Source: an uncultured bacterium (lineage in GTDB: Bacteria; Desulfobacterota; Syntrophorhabdia; Syntrophorhabdales; JANXAF01). From it: a stretch of DNA of 64,000 bases. Below the pieces are notes generated by a model. That model saw only the letters and a program-made list of their open reading frames with translations, searched no databases and was not told the origin of the DNA. A program made the position numbers and the translations under genes. Position 1 is the stretch's first letter, and every line of letters starts with the position of its first letter. Shown here piece after piece: positions 55,814 to 63,669 of this stretch. The stretch spans positions 1 through 64,000 of the forward strand of contig CALKEQ010000008.1 of NCBI GenBank assembly GCA_938084905.1, in the 5' to 3' direction.

Positions 55814-56718
55814 TTGGTTCTTTCCGAAAGATGCTTCTCTATGAACTCTTTAATATCCTTAGGTTCAGGTGCGAGGACCGAAACTTTTTCACCCTTTACC
55901 GGGTGGGGAAACTCTAAGCTCAGTGCATGAAGCAGGGGTCTTTCGGCGCAATTTTTGATCCTTTTTCCATATGTTGGATCCCCCACTATGGGATGACCTA
56001 TATAAGAAAAATGGACCCTTATCTGATGAGTTCTTCCAGTGTGAGGGTAAACCTCAACGTAAGTGAAGCCATCAAGTTCATTTATAACCCTATATTCAGT
56101 TATTGCCTCCCTTCCATTTTTTACAACTGCCATCCTCTTTCTGTCTTTAGGGTGCCTACCTATTTTTGCCACTATTTGGCCTTCTTTTTCCTTCATCGTT
56201 CCCCATACGATTGCGCGATAAACCTTCTTAACCTTTCTCTCCTTAAACATGGCTGACATTTTTTCCTGAACTTCTGAATTCTTTGCAACAACAATAGCTC
56301 CTGTTGTATCCTTGTCAAGTCTGTGGACTATTCCAGGCCTCAAAGATTTCTGATCCAAAGGAAGTTTTAAATATGCCGCAATTGCGTTTACCAGCGTTCC
56401 ATTTTTATGGCCGAAGGACGGATGAACAACGAGCCCGGCTGGTTTGTTGATTACCATCAAGAATTCGTCTTCGTAAAGGATCTGAAGGGGGATCATTTGG
56501 GGTTCCACGGCCAAAGGTTCTTCCTCAGGAATCACGCCTTCAATCAGAATACCCTTCTTCACCCTTGTAGAAGCCTTTACTTTTCCACTACCTATTCTCA
56601 CGCATCCTGCTTCTATGATGTTTTTTACCTTTGATCTTGGGAGGGAGAGTTTCTGAGACAGAAAGACGTCAAGCCGCACACCCTCTACGTCAGATTGTAT
56701 AGTGAACCTTTCACTCAT
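55810..56718 (-). CDS. rluD: 23S rRNA pseudouridine synthase RluD-like
   Basis: A 302-residue RluA-family synthase: S4 RNA-binding domain (about 10-60, VRLDVFLSQKLSLPRSKVKNIIEAGCVRIG) then the catalytic domain with Asp in GIVHRLDKDTTGAIVVAKN (about 138), ITEYRVINELDGFTYVEVYPHTGRTHQIRVHFSYIGHPIVGDPTYG. The S4 domain fits RluD, which modifies helix 69 of 23S rRNA, but RluA/RluC specificity cannot be fully excluded. It overlaps selA by 8 nt. Confidence 0.9.
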   Translation of the reverse strand: MSERFTIQSDVEGVRLDVFLSQKLSLPRSKVKNIIEAGCVRIGSGKVKASTRVKKGILIEGVIPEEEPLAVEPQMIPLQILYEDEFLMVINKPAGLVVHPSFGHKNGTLVNAIAAYLKLPLDQKSLRPGIVHRLDKDTTGAIVVAKNSEVQEKMSAMFKERKVKKVYRAIVWGTMKEKEGQIVAKIGRHPKDRKRMAVVKNGREAITEYRVINELDGFTYVEVYPHTGRTHQIRVHFSYIGHPIVGDPTYGKRIKNCAERPLLHALSLEFPHPVKGEKVSVLAPEPKDIKEFIEKHLSERTK

Positions 56719-58114
56719 CGGAGTCGTATTCGTTTAGTACTTTCACAAGTTCTCTCACAAGGATCTTCTCTTCATCTTCTTGGATCGTTCTAGTGTCGAA
56801 AACGACTCTCTCCTTTTCAATTCTTGCAATTATAGGAACTTCCAGACCACGTATTACTCTTTCAAACTCATTCACGCTTACCCTTTTTGGACGTACAGAA
56901 AAACCGTATGAGGGTATTTTCAGATCTGGAAATGAACCACCTCCCACCTCCGAGTAAACACCATGCGATAATATATCTGATGATCCGCACTCCTTTCTTA
57001 TAGCCCTTACGATCCTCTGAGTCCTCTTTTTTAAATAAGGGAGAGACGCTGTTAACATCCTTAGGGTAGGGATCTCTTTCTTCGCTTTTTCCTCATCCAG
57101 ATAGAGAAGGAGAGTGGCCTCCAGTGCTGCAAGTGTGAGCTTATCAGGCCTTAAAGCCCTGACAAATGGATTTTTTTTCATAAGTTCTACGTACATTTTC
57201 TTACCGATGATTATTCCAGCCTGAGGTCCACCGAGAAGTTTATCTCCGCTAAAGGATACTATATCTAATCCCTTTTTTGACTCAAAGGGTATGAGAGGTT
57301 CTCTAGTATCTGGGAAGAACTGGAGCGGACAAAAAAGGCCGCTACCTGTATCGTAGTATACGGGAATTCCGTACTTTCTTCCAAGAAGGAGAAGATCTTC
57401 ACTTTTTACATCCTCTGTGAAGCCTTTAACTATGAAGTTGCTCGTGTGGACCTTCATTATAAGAGCCGTATTCTCGTTAATGGCCTCCTCGTAGTCCCTA
57501 AGGTAGGTCCTATTTGTTGTTCCAACTTCCCTTATTTTTGCCCCGCTTTTCCTCATAACGTCCGGTATTCTGAAGGAACCCCCAATCTCCACTAACTCTC
57601 CCCTTGATACGATCACCTCTTTCCCCTCTGCAAGAGTATTTAGAACCAGGTATACGGCAGCTGCGTTGTTATTAACAATTAGAGCATCTTCTGCTTCTGT
57701 CAGCTCAGTCAAAATTTTTAGGCAGTGAACGTATCTGTCACCCCTTTTCCCTTTTGTAAGGTCGTACTCCAAATTAGTGTAGTGGGATGAGGCATCCACA
57801 ATTGCGTCAATGGCCGTTCTTGAAAGGAGGGATCTTCCAAGATTTGTATGGATTATTACGCCCGTAGCATTTATAACTTTTCTAAGACCTGGCGATACTA
57901 TCTCCCTTATCTTTTTTTCCGTTTCGGCAACTATATCCGAAATCAGAGGGACATCTAAAAGCTTGCCATTTTTTATATCTTCCCTTACCTTATCCAGGAC
58001 CTCATTCAACGCTTTCTTGATAAGGGTAGAAGGGTACTTTTCACTTATCCCTTTCCATTCCTCTTTCTGAAGGAGTGTGTCAACCTTTGGGATTTTGCTC
58101 ATAAGTTCCTGCAT
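56711..58114 (-). CDS. selA: L-seryl-tRNA(Sec) selenium transferase SelA
   Basis: A 467-residue PLP enzyme converting Ser-tRNA(Sec) to Sec-tRNA(Sec) with selenophosphate. It has IPKVDTLLQKEEW, VINATGVIIHTNLGRSLLS, YTNLEYDLTKGKRGDRYVHCLKIL, NNNAAAVYLVLNTLAEGKEVIVSRGELVEIGGSFRIPDVM, KVHTSNFIVKGFT and the PLP lysine in FSGDKLLGGPQAGIIIGKK. It implies that the organism makes selenoproteins. GGAG precedes the ATG. selB, selC and selD are not in the window. Confidence 0.95.
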   Translation of the reverse strand: MQELMSKIPKVDTLLQKEEWKGISEKYPSTLIKKALNEVLDKVREDIKNGKLLDVPLISDIVAETEKKIREIVSPGLRKVINATGVIIHTNLGRSLLSRTAIDAIVDASSHYTNLEYDLTKGKRGDRYVHCLKILTELTEAEDALIVNNNAAAVYLVLNTLAEGKEVIVSRGELVEIGGSFRIPDVMRKSGAKIREVGTTNRTYLRDYEEAINENTALIMKVHTSNFIVKGFTEDVKSEDLLLLGRKYGIPVYYDTGSGLFCPLQFFPDTREPLIPFESKKGLDIVSFSGDKLLGGPQAGIIIGKKMYVELMKKNPFVRALRPDKLTLAALEATLLLYLDEEKAKKEIPTLRMLTASLPYLKKRTQRIVRAIRKECGSSDILSHGVYSEVGGGSFPDLKIPSYGFSVRPKRVSVNEFERVIRGLEVPIIARIEKERVVFDTRTIQEDEEKILVRELVKVLNEYDSDE

Positions 58115-58161
58115 TGGGACTCCACTTATCTTGGCAATCTTAGGATAAGCCTTAACGATAA

Positions 58162-58170
58162 ATTATACCA
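58162..58170 (-). promoter_or_regulatory. extended -10 promoter upstream of selA
   Basis: On the minus strand TGG-TATAAT forms an extended -10 element about 48 nt before the selA ATG. No good -35 is visible, as expected for extended -10 promoters. Confidence 0.5.
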
Positions 58171-58225
58171 CCTCATAGCCAAAGATTTAAAGAAAGGGTC
58201 GGAAAGGAGCCATACTTACCTGAGA

Positions 58226-59260
58226 TCAAGCGAAAGAACTGTTCGGCTGTACCCTAAGAAGATCGATCAAGCTATCATCCGCAGGCTTAATAAGTCTAAA
58301 TTCCTGGTCAAAACCTTTTTTCTCTATTTTCACCTTAACAAGTGGCATATGCTTCCCACCTGAGTACCTCGCGCAAATTGAGCCTCCGGTCACAATATCC
58401 TTTTCCTCAACAATGCCTGTCAGAATTGTAACAGGGCTACCATGGCCAACGACTCTTATGAGGTAGTCACCTCTTTGTGCAAGGGACTCAATTGTCTCAT
58501 TTTCATCTTTGTTCCTTCCAACAATCGCCTTACAGTGAGGAGAGAGCCGAAAATGTCTCCCCACTCTGAGGAGGTTGATCTCCTTAATCGATGGATCCGG
58601 GTTATGGGAGAGTAAATCCTTCAATCTGAAGGAGTAAATAGGGTCTGTTAGGAGGCAACCGCCCGCAGGTGAGGGGTAGTCTTTAAGTCCAAATTCCTCG
58701 GCAAGTGCCATCTGTGGTTTTCTTGACCTACCTTTAATTCCGTAAAGAAGTTCCCTCTTTACAAGACCTTCCATTTCAGGGATTGTAGGTTTTAGGTTCA
58801 GTGCCGTAAGGGGCCTTAAGACATATCCCTCAAGACCAGCTTCTCTGTCGATCAAGGGAAATGTTTCCCTTCTCTGACTCATAGGTCGCTGATTGAGGAC
58901 TTCACCGGTGATTATAAAATCTGCACCTATTAGTCTCATGTACTCCTTTGCCTCTTTAAGCATGAGGATTCTGCAGTCGATACATGGGTTCATGTTTTTT
59001 CCATGCCCGTACTTTGGGTTTTTCACGATTTCTATAAACTTTTCGGCAAGATGGCAGAGTTTTACAGTGAAACCGAATTGCTCGGCTTTGGAGAAAGGAT
59101 CCTTCGAGCAACTGGACGTATCTGATATATCACAGCCAAAGTGTGTTAAAAAAGTAAGGGCAAAAACTTCAATTCCCTGCCTTAACAGAACGAGTATTGC
59201 AAGGGTGCTATCAAGACCACCTGAATAAAGTGCTACAGCTTTTGGTCTTTTCTTTTCCAT
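58226..59260 (-). CDS. PP-loop ATPase, MnmA/ThiI-like (tRNA thiolation-type) with C-terminal NFACT-like region
   Basis: About 344 residues. The N-terminal PP-loop AVALYSGGLDSTLAILVL binds and adenylates with ATP. NPCIDCRILMLKEAKEYM supplies a CxxC and GADFIITGEVLNQRPMSQ follows, as in tRNA thiouridylases. The C-terminal third (SPAGGCLLTDPIYSFRLKDLL, LRVGRHFRLSPHCKAIVGRNKDENETI) is the extra domain of the uncharacterised MnmA-like group. It may thiolate a tRNA or other acceptor. I start at the ATG at 59260, with AAGGGA upstream; the track start is a TTG 24 nt earlier. Confidence 0.78.
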   Translation of the reverse strand: MEKKRPKAVALYSGGLDSTLAILVLLRQGIEVFALTFLTHFGCDISDTSSCSKDPFSKAEQFGFTVKLCHLAEKFIEIVKNPKYGHGKNMNPCIDCRILMLKEAKEYMRLIGADFIITGEVLNQRPMSQRRETFPLIDREAGLEGYVLRPLTALNLKPTIPEMEGLVKRELLYGIKGRSRKPQMALAEEFGLKDYPSPAGGCLLTDPIYSFRLKDLLSHNPDPSIKEINLLRVGRHFRLSPHCKAIVGRNKDENETIESLAQRGDYLIRVVGHGSPVTILTGIVEEKDIVTGGSICARYSGGKHMPLVKVKIEKKGFDQEFRLIKPADDSLIDLLRVQPNSSFA

Positions 59261-59582
59261 TGGTCCCTTAAAAACTGCCTTCAAGAATGAAATCTTTTTG
59301 CCCGTTCTCTTTTTTCGAGTAAAAAAGTGCTAAAAAATTCTACAACACTTAACTTTTTCCTTCAACGGAATGCTCCCTTGCCGATGATGCCTTATATTTG
59401 TGATAAGGTGAAAAAAGGCCTTTTGAGAACCTTTAAGGTTCTTTCCGGTACATTAAACTTTAGAAATTTTCGCCAAAGCGGACTCTTCCCTTTTGGTGAC
59501 TTAAAAAAGTACCGGAAGGGGAATCCCGTTTCAGAAGGCAACCATCTTTGTGAAGTACCTTTTTCAAGTTTTTCGCCTGATT
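59261..59582 (-). other. 322-nt intergenic leader-like region with inverted repeats
   Basis: No convincing gene is present; the plus-strand ORF at 59327 has no family likeness. On the minus strand it holds TTCCGG-type arms (CTTCCGGTAC at about 59509-59518 against GTACCGGAAAG at 59441-59451). It also holds a perfect hairpin AGAACCTT-A-AAGGTTCT followed by AAAAGGCCTTTTTTC, which could end the ferredoxin transcript. About 130 nt of AT-rich sequence precede the PP-loop gene. I recognise no known riboswitch. Confidence 0.5.
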
Positions 59583-60284
59583 CTAATAGCTCTCCTCTTT
59601 TAAAATTTCACCTTTTACACTTACGGTTCGAACCTTAACTGGAATTTCGACTCCCGCTTTTTTTCTCGCCTCCAAAACGACGTTCGTTAAACCTTTACAG
59701 CATGGAACTTCCATTATAGCTACTTCTATAGCCTCCACGTTTCTTTTTTCCAAGATCTCGCTTAGCTTCTGGACGTATAGTCCAGTAGGATCGAATTTGG
59801 GACATCCCATCATTATTCTTCTTTCAGGCAGAAGATCGGTATGCAAATTTGGATAGGCAACTGCGACACAGTCAGCGCAAACAAGAATTTTGGCTTTTTC
59901 CAAAAAAGGGGCAGATACGGGAATTAATCTTAACTGGATTGGCCAATGGGATAAAGCTGATTTTAAGCCAGCTGCTTTTTCTCTTAAAGGGGAAGGCTCA
60001 AGTTCCCTTACCTGATGAGAGGGGCATCCGCATGAAAGATTCTTTAGGTGCTCTTTAACCGCCTCTTCACTAAATTCCTCGGCCTCTTTTTCCACGATTT
60101 TTAACGCACCTGTTGGGCACTCTCCTATGCATGCGCCAAGACCATCGCAAAGGACCTCACTCACAAGCTTCGCCTTTCCATCGATTATAGCTATGGCTCC
60201 CTCCTGGCAAGCAAGAACGCACTTGCCACATCCTGTACAGAGATTTTCATCGATTTCCACAATTTTTCTAATTACCTTTGCCAT
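59583..60284 (-). CDS. 4Fe-4S ferredoxin-type protein with cysteine-rich C-terminal domain
   Basis: A 233-residue protein. Residues about 12-65 form a two-cluster ferredoxin domain (CTGCGKCVLACQEGAI and CDGLGACIGECPTGAL). The C-terminal part adds SCGCPSH, CADCVAVAYPN, MGCPKFDPTG and PCCKGL, enough for one more cluster or a metal centre. There are no membrane segments. It probably carries electrons in anaerobic metabolism; the partner is unknown. GGAGGGAAAGG precedes the ATG. A perfect FNR-type box sits at about -41 from its predicted transcription start. Confidence 0.82.
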   Translation of the reverse strand: MAKVIRKIVEIDENLCTGCGKCVLACQEGAIAIIDGKAKLVSEVLCDGLGACIGECPTGALKIVEKEAEEFSEEAVKEHLKNLSCGCPSHQVRELEPSPLREKAAGLKSALSHWPIQLRLIPVSAPFLEKAKILVCADCVAVAYPNLHTDLLPERRIMMGCPKFDPTGLYVQKLSEILEKRNVEAIEVAIMEVPCCKGLTNVVLEARKKAGVEIPVKVRTVSVKGEILKEESY

Positions 60285-60307
60285 CCTTTCCCTCCTTTCA
60301 GCATAAA

Positions 60308-60348
60308 AGAATAAACCTTTTCCAATAAGTTTCCTTGATTTTGATCAA
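60308..60348 (-). promoter_or_regulatory. class II FNR/CRP-family site and -10 element of the ferredoxin gene
   Basis: TTGAT-TTTG-ATCAA (60335-60348) is an exact FNR consensus palindrome. On the minus strand TATTCT (60313-60308) is a plausible -10. The predicted start near 60301 puts the box centre at about -41, the textbook class II activator position. It may also influence the divergent alcohol dehydrogenase gene. Confidence 0.7.
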
Positions 60349-60498
60349 ATTTTCTTAGCATATCTCCTCTTTCAGGAGCCTTAAACCTTGGCAGATCAGA
60401 TGGAAGACGGGTTTGAGAATTTTTTTGCTCACAAAAAAGGTGAATTCAGATGAAAATCTGGTTAAACTGACTTTAGTTGAGGTTAATGGAGGAGTGCT

Positions 60499-61527
60499 AT
60501 GAAAGCTATGGTTTTGGATGGAGTCTACGACCTAAGGAAAACGAGGAACCCTCTAAAGCTTCAGGATCTTCCCATTCCAGAAATAGGAGAGGACGAAATT
60601 CTCCTTAAGGTAAGCGCTTGTGGAGTATGCCACACAGAGATCGATGAGATTGAGGGGAGGACGCAGCCGAGAAAATTTCCCATAGTTCTTGGACATCAGA
60701 TAGTGGGCCGTGTGGTGAAAAAGGGGAGAGAGGTCTCTAACCTGAAGGAGGGGGATAGAGTTGGTGTCGGGTGGATAGGGTCCTCATGCGGGAAGTGTAA
60801 GTTTTGCAAAGAAGGGCTTGAAAACCTTTGTGACTATTTTGTTGCCACAGGAAGAGACATTGACGGAGGCTACGCTGAATACACAAAAGTTAAGGGGGAT
60901 TTTGCATTTAGGATACCCGAATCATTTTCAGATGAAGAAGCGGCGCCGCTACTATGTGCCGGAGCGATAGGATATAGGGCTTTAAAGCTTACGGGAATGA
61001 AAGATGGAGATTCACTAGGTCTTATAGGATTTGGGGCCTCCGCTCATCTGGTTCTCCAGATGGCAAGGTACCTTTTCCCCTCATCCCAGCTTTTCGTTTT
61101 TGCGAGGAGTAAAAGTGAGAGAGATTTTGCAATGGAGCTTGGTGCGTACTGGTCAGGCGATATTGACGAAGAGCCTCCAATGAAATTGGCCTGCGCAATA
61201 GATACCACACCTGTGTGGAGGCCGGTAATTTACGGACTTAGAAATCTTAAAAAAGGTGGGAGGCTTGTTATAAACGCAATTCGAAAAGAGGAGACTGATA
61301 AGGACGTGCTCCTCAGTTTAAGATACGAGGAGCACCTATGGCTGGAAAAAGAAATAAAGTCGGTGGCAAATGTATCTAGAAAGGATATAGAGGAGTTTCT
61401 CATTTTGGCGGAAAAAATTCCAGTAAGGGTTGAATTTCAACTCTATGAGCTAACATCAGCAAATGAGGCTCTGCTTGACCTAAAGGAACGTAGGATACGT
61501 GGGGCAAAGGTTTTAAAAATAGGGTAA
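60499..61527 (+). CDS. zinc-dependent alcohol dehydrogenase (MDR family)
   Basis: A 342-residue medium-chain dehydrogenase. Catalytic zinc residues are in VSACGVCHTEIDEIEGR (Cys) and FPIVLGHQIVGRV (His). The structural zinc loop CGKCKFCKEGLENLC has all four cysteines, and the nucleotide-binding LGLIGFGASAHLVLQMA follows. It resembles AdhP-like/YjgB-type enzymes with FVATGRDIDGGYAEY. It should interconvert alcohols and aldehydes with NAD(P). The start has GGAGG (ATGGAGGAGTGCTATG). It is divergent from the FNR-linked ferredoxin gene and convergent with fdhD. Confidence 0.9.
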   Translation: MKAMVLDGVYDLRKTRNPLKLQDLPIPEIGEDEILLKVSACGVCHTEIDEIEGRTQPRKFPIVLGHQIVGRVVKKGREVSNLKEGDRVGVGWIGSSCGKCKFCKEGLENLCDYFVATGRDIDGGYAEYTKVKGDFAFRIPESFSDEEAAPLLCAGAIGYRALKLTGMKDGDSLGLIGFGASAHLVLQMARYLFPSSQLFVFARSKSERDFAMELGAYWSGDIDEEPPMKLACAIDTTPVWRPVIYGLRNLKKGGRLVINAIRKEETDKDVLLSLRYEEHLWLEKEIKSVANVSRKDIEEFLILAEKIPVRVEFQLYELTSANEALLDLKERRIRGAKVLKIG

Positions 61528-61542
61528 TACGTGGAATTTCTC

Positions 61543-62313
61543 TTAGGTTTCCCTTAATATCCTTTCAGGACACGTAAGAACAGAGTACCTATAGCTAGTT
61601 GCATGACATATAAGGCTAATCTCAGCCTCTTTGGCCAAAGCGAATGCCCTTCCAGTTGCCGAATGTCTCGAAACAACAATAGGGACACCCATCCTTGAAG
61701 CCTTTATCACCATTTCTGAAGAGATCCTTCCAGTTGTAATCAGTACCTTTTCTCTTGGGTCTATCCCGGTAAGCAGACATTCTCCCATTATCTTATCTAC
61801 AGTGTTGTGTCTTCCCACATCCTCCGACATAACCAGTATCTTTCCATCTTCAGCGAGGGCAGAGGCATGTACCCCTCCGCTGATTTTGAATAGTTCCACC
61901 TTCTTATTGAATTCTCTCATGAGGTTAAGCACGTCAGCTTGTCCGATCTTCTTTTTAGATTCGGTCTTTCTAACTTCCGTATCGAATACGGATCCTCCTC
62001 CGCACCCGGTGGTAAGTGTTCTTTTTTCGGGAGGTTTAAAATCCGTGTTCTTTATGCGCACATCCACAACCCCTTCCTCCTCGCAAACCCTAAGAACTAG
62101 AACGTCTTCGACTCCTTTGATTATGCCCTCCAGATAGAGGAAGCCGAGTACAAGGCAGTTCGTCTTTATAGGCGTACACTGAATGGTGACAAGCTCCTCT
62201 CCGTTAACGTAAAGTACAAATGGTACTTCTTTTGGGATCGAGATGGAGCCTTGAGTGAAGGCTCCTCTTTCGTATTTAATGTACGGAACGTCTTTTACGA
62301 TCGCCTCTTCCAT
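61543..62313 (-). CDS. fdhD: formate dehydrogenase accessory sulfurtransferase FdhD
   Basis: About 256 residues. FdhD delivers sulfur from IscS to the molybdenum/tungsten bis-MGD cofactor of formate dehydrogenase. Family segments are EVPFVLYVNGEELVTIQCTP, LGFLYLEGII, the cysteine loop TTGCGGGSVF, VHASALAEDGKILVMSEDVGRHNTVDKIMGECL and TTGRISSEMVIKASRMGVPIVVSRHSAT. The track start at 62358 lies inside a consensus promoter, so I place the start at the ATG at 62313. No formate dehydrogenase gene is in the window. Confidence 0.93.
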   Translation of the reverse strand: MEEAIVKDVPYIKYERGAFTQGSISIPKEVPFVLYVNGEELVTIQCTPIKTNCLVLGFLYLEGIIKGVEDVLVLRVCEEEGVVDVRIKNTDFKPPEKRTLTTGCGGGSVFDTEVRKTESKKKIGQADVLNLMREFNKKVELFKISGGVHASALAEDGKILVMSEDVGRHNTVDKIMGECLLTGIDPREKVLITTGRISSEMVIKASRMGVPIVVSRHSATGRAFALAKEAEISLICHATSYRYSVLTCPERILRET

Positions 62314-62329
62314 CTCTAGATGCTGGAAA

Positions 62330-62358
62330 AGTATAGCTGGCAGTAATTGGCTTGTCAA
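62330..62358 (-). promoter_or_regulatory. consensus sigma70 promoter of fdhD
   Basis: On the minus strand TTGACA (62358-62353), 17 nt, TATACT (62335-62330). The fdhD ATG at 62313 follows after 16 nt, giving a very short leader. Confidence 0.8.
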
Positions 62359-62373
62359 GAAAACGTAGGAATC

Positions 62374-62403
62374 TTGATATTTTAGCTGCTAAAATGGTAT
62401 TCT
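62374..62403 (+). promoter_or_regulatory. rrf2-type regulator promoter with 17-bp palindromic operator in its spacer
   Basis: TTGATA (62374-62379), 18 nt, then an extended -10 TGG-TATTCT (62398-62403). The spacer holds ATTTTAGC-T-GCTAAAAT (62379-62395), a perfect palindrome. A repressor bound there would block this promoter and sits just upstream of the fdhD -35. Confidence 0.7.
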
Positions 62404-62417
62404 AATGAGAAAGGGCT

Positions 62418-62882
62418 ATGAAGCTTCCAACCCAAATAAGGTACGGAACCAGGGCCTTATTTTACATTGCCTTTCAAAAGGGAGGGGAATACACCCAAAC
62501 AAAGGAGATTTCCCAAAAAGAGGACATCCCTGCCAGATTCCTTGAGCAGATATTCCAGAAACTAAAAAAAGCGGGACTCGTGGGAAGTACGAGAGGTCCA
62601 GCAGGAGGTTACTACCTTTTGAGAAGACCTGAGGAGATATCAGTCGGAGATATTGTGCGGGCTATACTTGGAGCAGATTTGCAGCTTGTTCCCTGTACTG
62701 AAAGAAGGTCAAAAGGTCCGTGCAAAAGAAGGGATACATGTGTGGCATCTCAAATATGGGCCACCGCTTCTAAGATGGTTATGGACTATTTTAACTCAAT
62801 CACCCTCAAGGACATGTGTGATAAAGCGAAAAAACTAGGTTTTGAAAGAGAAATAGAAAAGAGGCTCATCTACCACATCTAG
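62418..62882 (+). CDS. Rrf2 family transcriptional regulator
   Basis: A 154-residue winged-helix regulator: MKLPTQIRYGTRALFYIAFQKG, TKEISQKEDIPARFLEQIFQKLKKAGLVGSTRGPAGGYYLLR (DNA-recognition helix and wing), then a cysteine cluster CTERRSKGPCKRRDTC (about 94-109) placed as in IscR/NsrR/CymR-type Fe-S sensors. It probably senses Fe-S status, oxygen or NO and controls its own gene and perhaps fdhD through the palindrome between them. Confidence 0.9.
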   Translation: MKLPTQIRYGTRALFYIAFQKGGEYTQTKEISQKEDIPARFLEQIFQKLKKAGLVGSTRGPAGGYYLLRRPEEISVGDIVRAILGADLQLVPCTERRSKGPCKRRDTCVASQIWATASKMVMDYFNSITLKDMCDKAKKLGFEREIEKRLIYHI

Positions 62883-62901
62883 AGCCTCTTTCTTTTCCCC
62901 T

Positions 62902-63669
62902 TTAAAGGACAAAATTTTCCAATATTAACCTTAGGGCCCTTTCTTTCCCCTGCAAAAATTCTTTTAGATAGAATCCTGGGATCCAGCCAGAATTTTTCAA
63001 GATATCCGAAACCACAAGGAAAGCGATCCCATCAACTCCCAAAAAGTTACATACCGCATAAAACGAGGCAACTTCCATGTCCACAACATGAGCCCCTTTT
63101 GATCTGAATTGCTCGATTTTCCCTTTGGTCTCTCTGTAAAGGCCATCTGTGGTCCAGACAAGGCAGGAAGATATCCCCTCTCTTTCAATCAATGGCTTCA
63201 AATTTTCAAACCAGGTCGAAGACACGACTTCTTCTTTTACTCCGTAATGGCGGGAGGTCCCTTCGTCGCAGATGGCTCCTTTTGCAATAACTATGTCTCC
63301 TATTGAAATCCATTCCACGAGAGAGCCGCAGAAGCCAAAGATTAGGATTTCTTTCGTGCCAAATTGGACAACCTCTTCTGTAAGCTGGGCTAGACACGGT
63401 CCTGAAGGAAAGGATCTAACAAAAATAGTTTCCCTTCCATGGATCTCGTATATTTTCCTATACGGGTACCAGTTCGGGTTTAGAGTTGCCCCACTTTTTT
63501 CCTTTAGAAATTCGAGAGATTTCTTGTCAAACGTTATTATTGCCCTTTTTTTTAAAAGAAGCTCCTCTGGGGGTTTTAAAGTTAACGCTCCAACAAGATC
63601 TCTCGGATTGAAAACAGGCTTTTCCAGATCATCTGAGCTTTTCTGAGAATATTTTTCTGAGCTTTTCAT
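62902..63669 (-). CDS. nucleoside phosphorylase (PNP/UDP family)
   Basis: A 255-residue PNP_UDP_1-fold protein: IFVRSFPSGPCLAQLTEEVV, EILIFGFCGSLVEWISIGDIVIA, EEVVSSTWF and the substrate-binding GAHVVDMEVASFYAVCNFLGVDGIAFLVVSD (MExA/S-like motif with Glu and Asp). It cleaves purine or uridine nucleosides or an S-adenosyl-derived nucleoside; the substrate is not clear. The track ATG has no Shine-Dalgarno and overlaps the HIT gene by 41 nt, so a later start is possible. Confidence 0.82.
   Translation of the reverse strand: MKSSEKYSQKSSDDLEKPVFNPRDLVGALTLKPPEELLLKKRAIITFDKKSLEFLKEKSGATLNPNWYPYRKIYEIHGRETIFVRSFPSGPCLAQLTEEVVQFGTKEILIFGFCGSLVEWISIGDIVIAKGAICDEGTSRHYGVKEEVVSSTWFENLKPLIEREGISSCLVWTTDGLYRETKGKIEQFRSKGAHVVDMEVASFYAVCNFLGVDGIAFLVVSDILKNSGWIPGFYLKEFLQGKERALRLILENFVL

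Noticed and set aside
59327-59638. 103-aa plus-strand ORF between the PP-loop and ferredoxin genes
   Set aside because: Low-complexity, no family likeness, no Shine-Dalgarno, and its end overlaps the ferredoxin coding region on the other strand.
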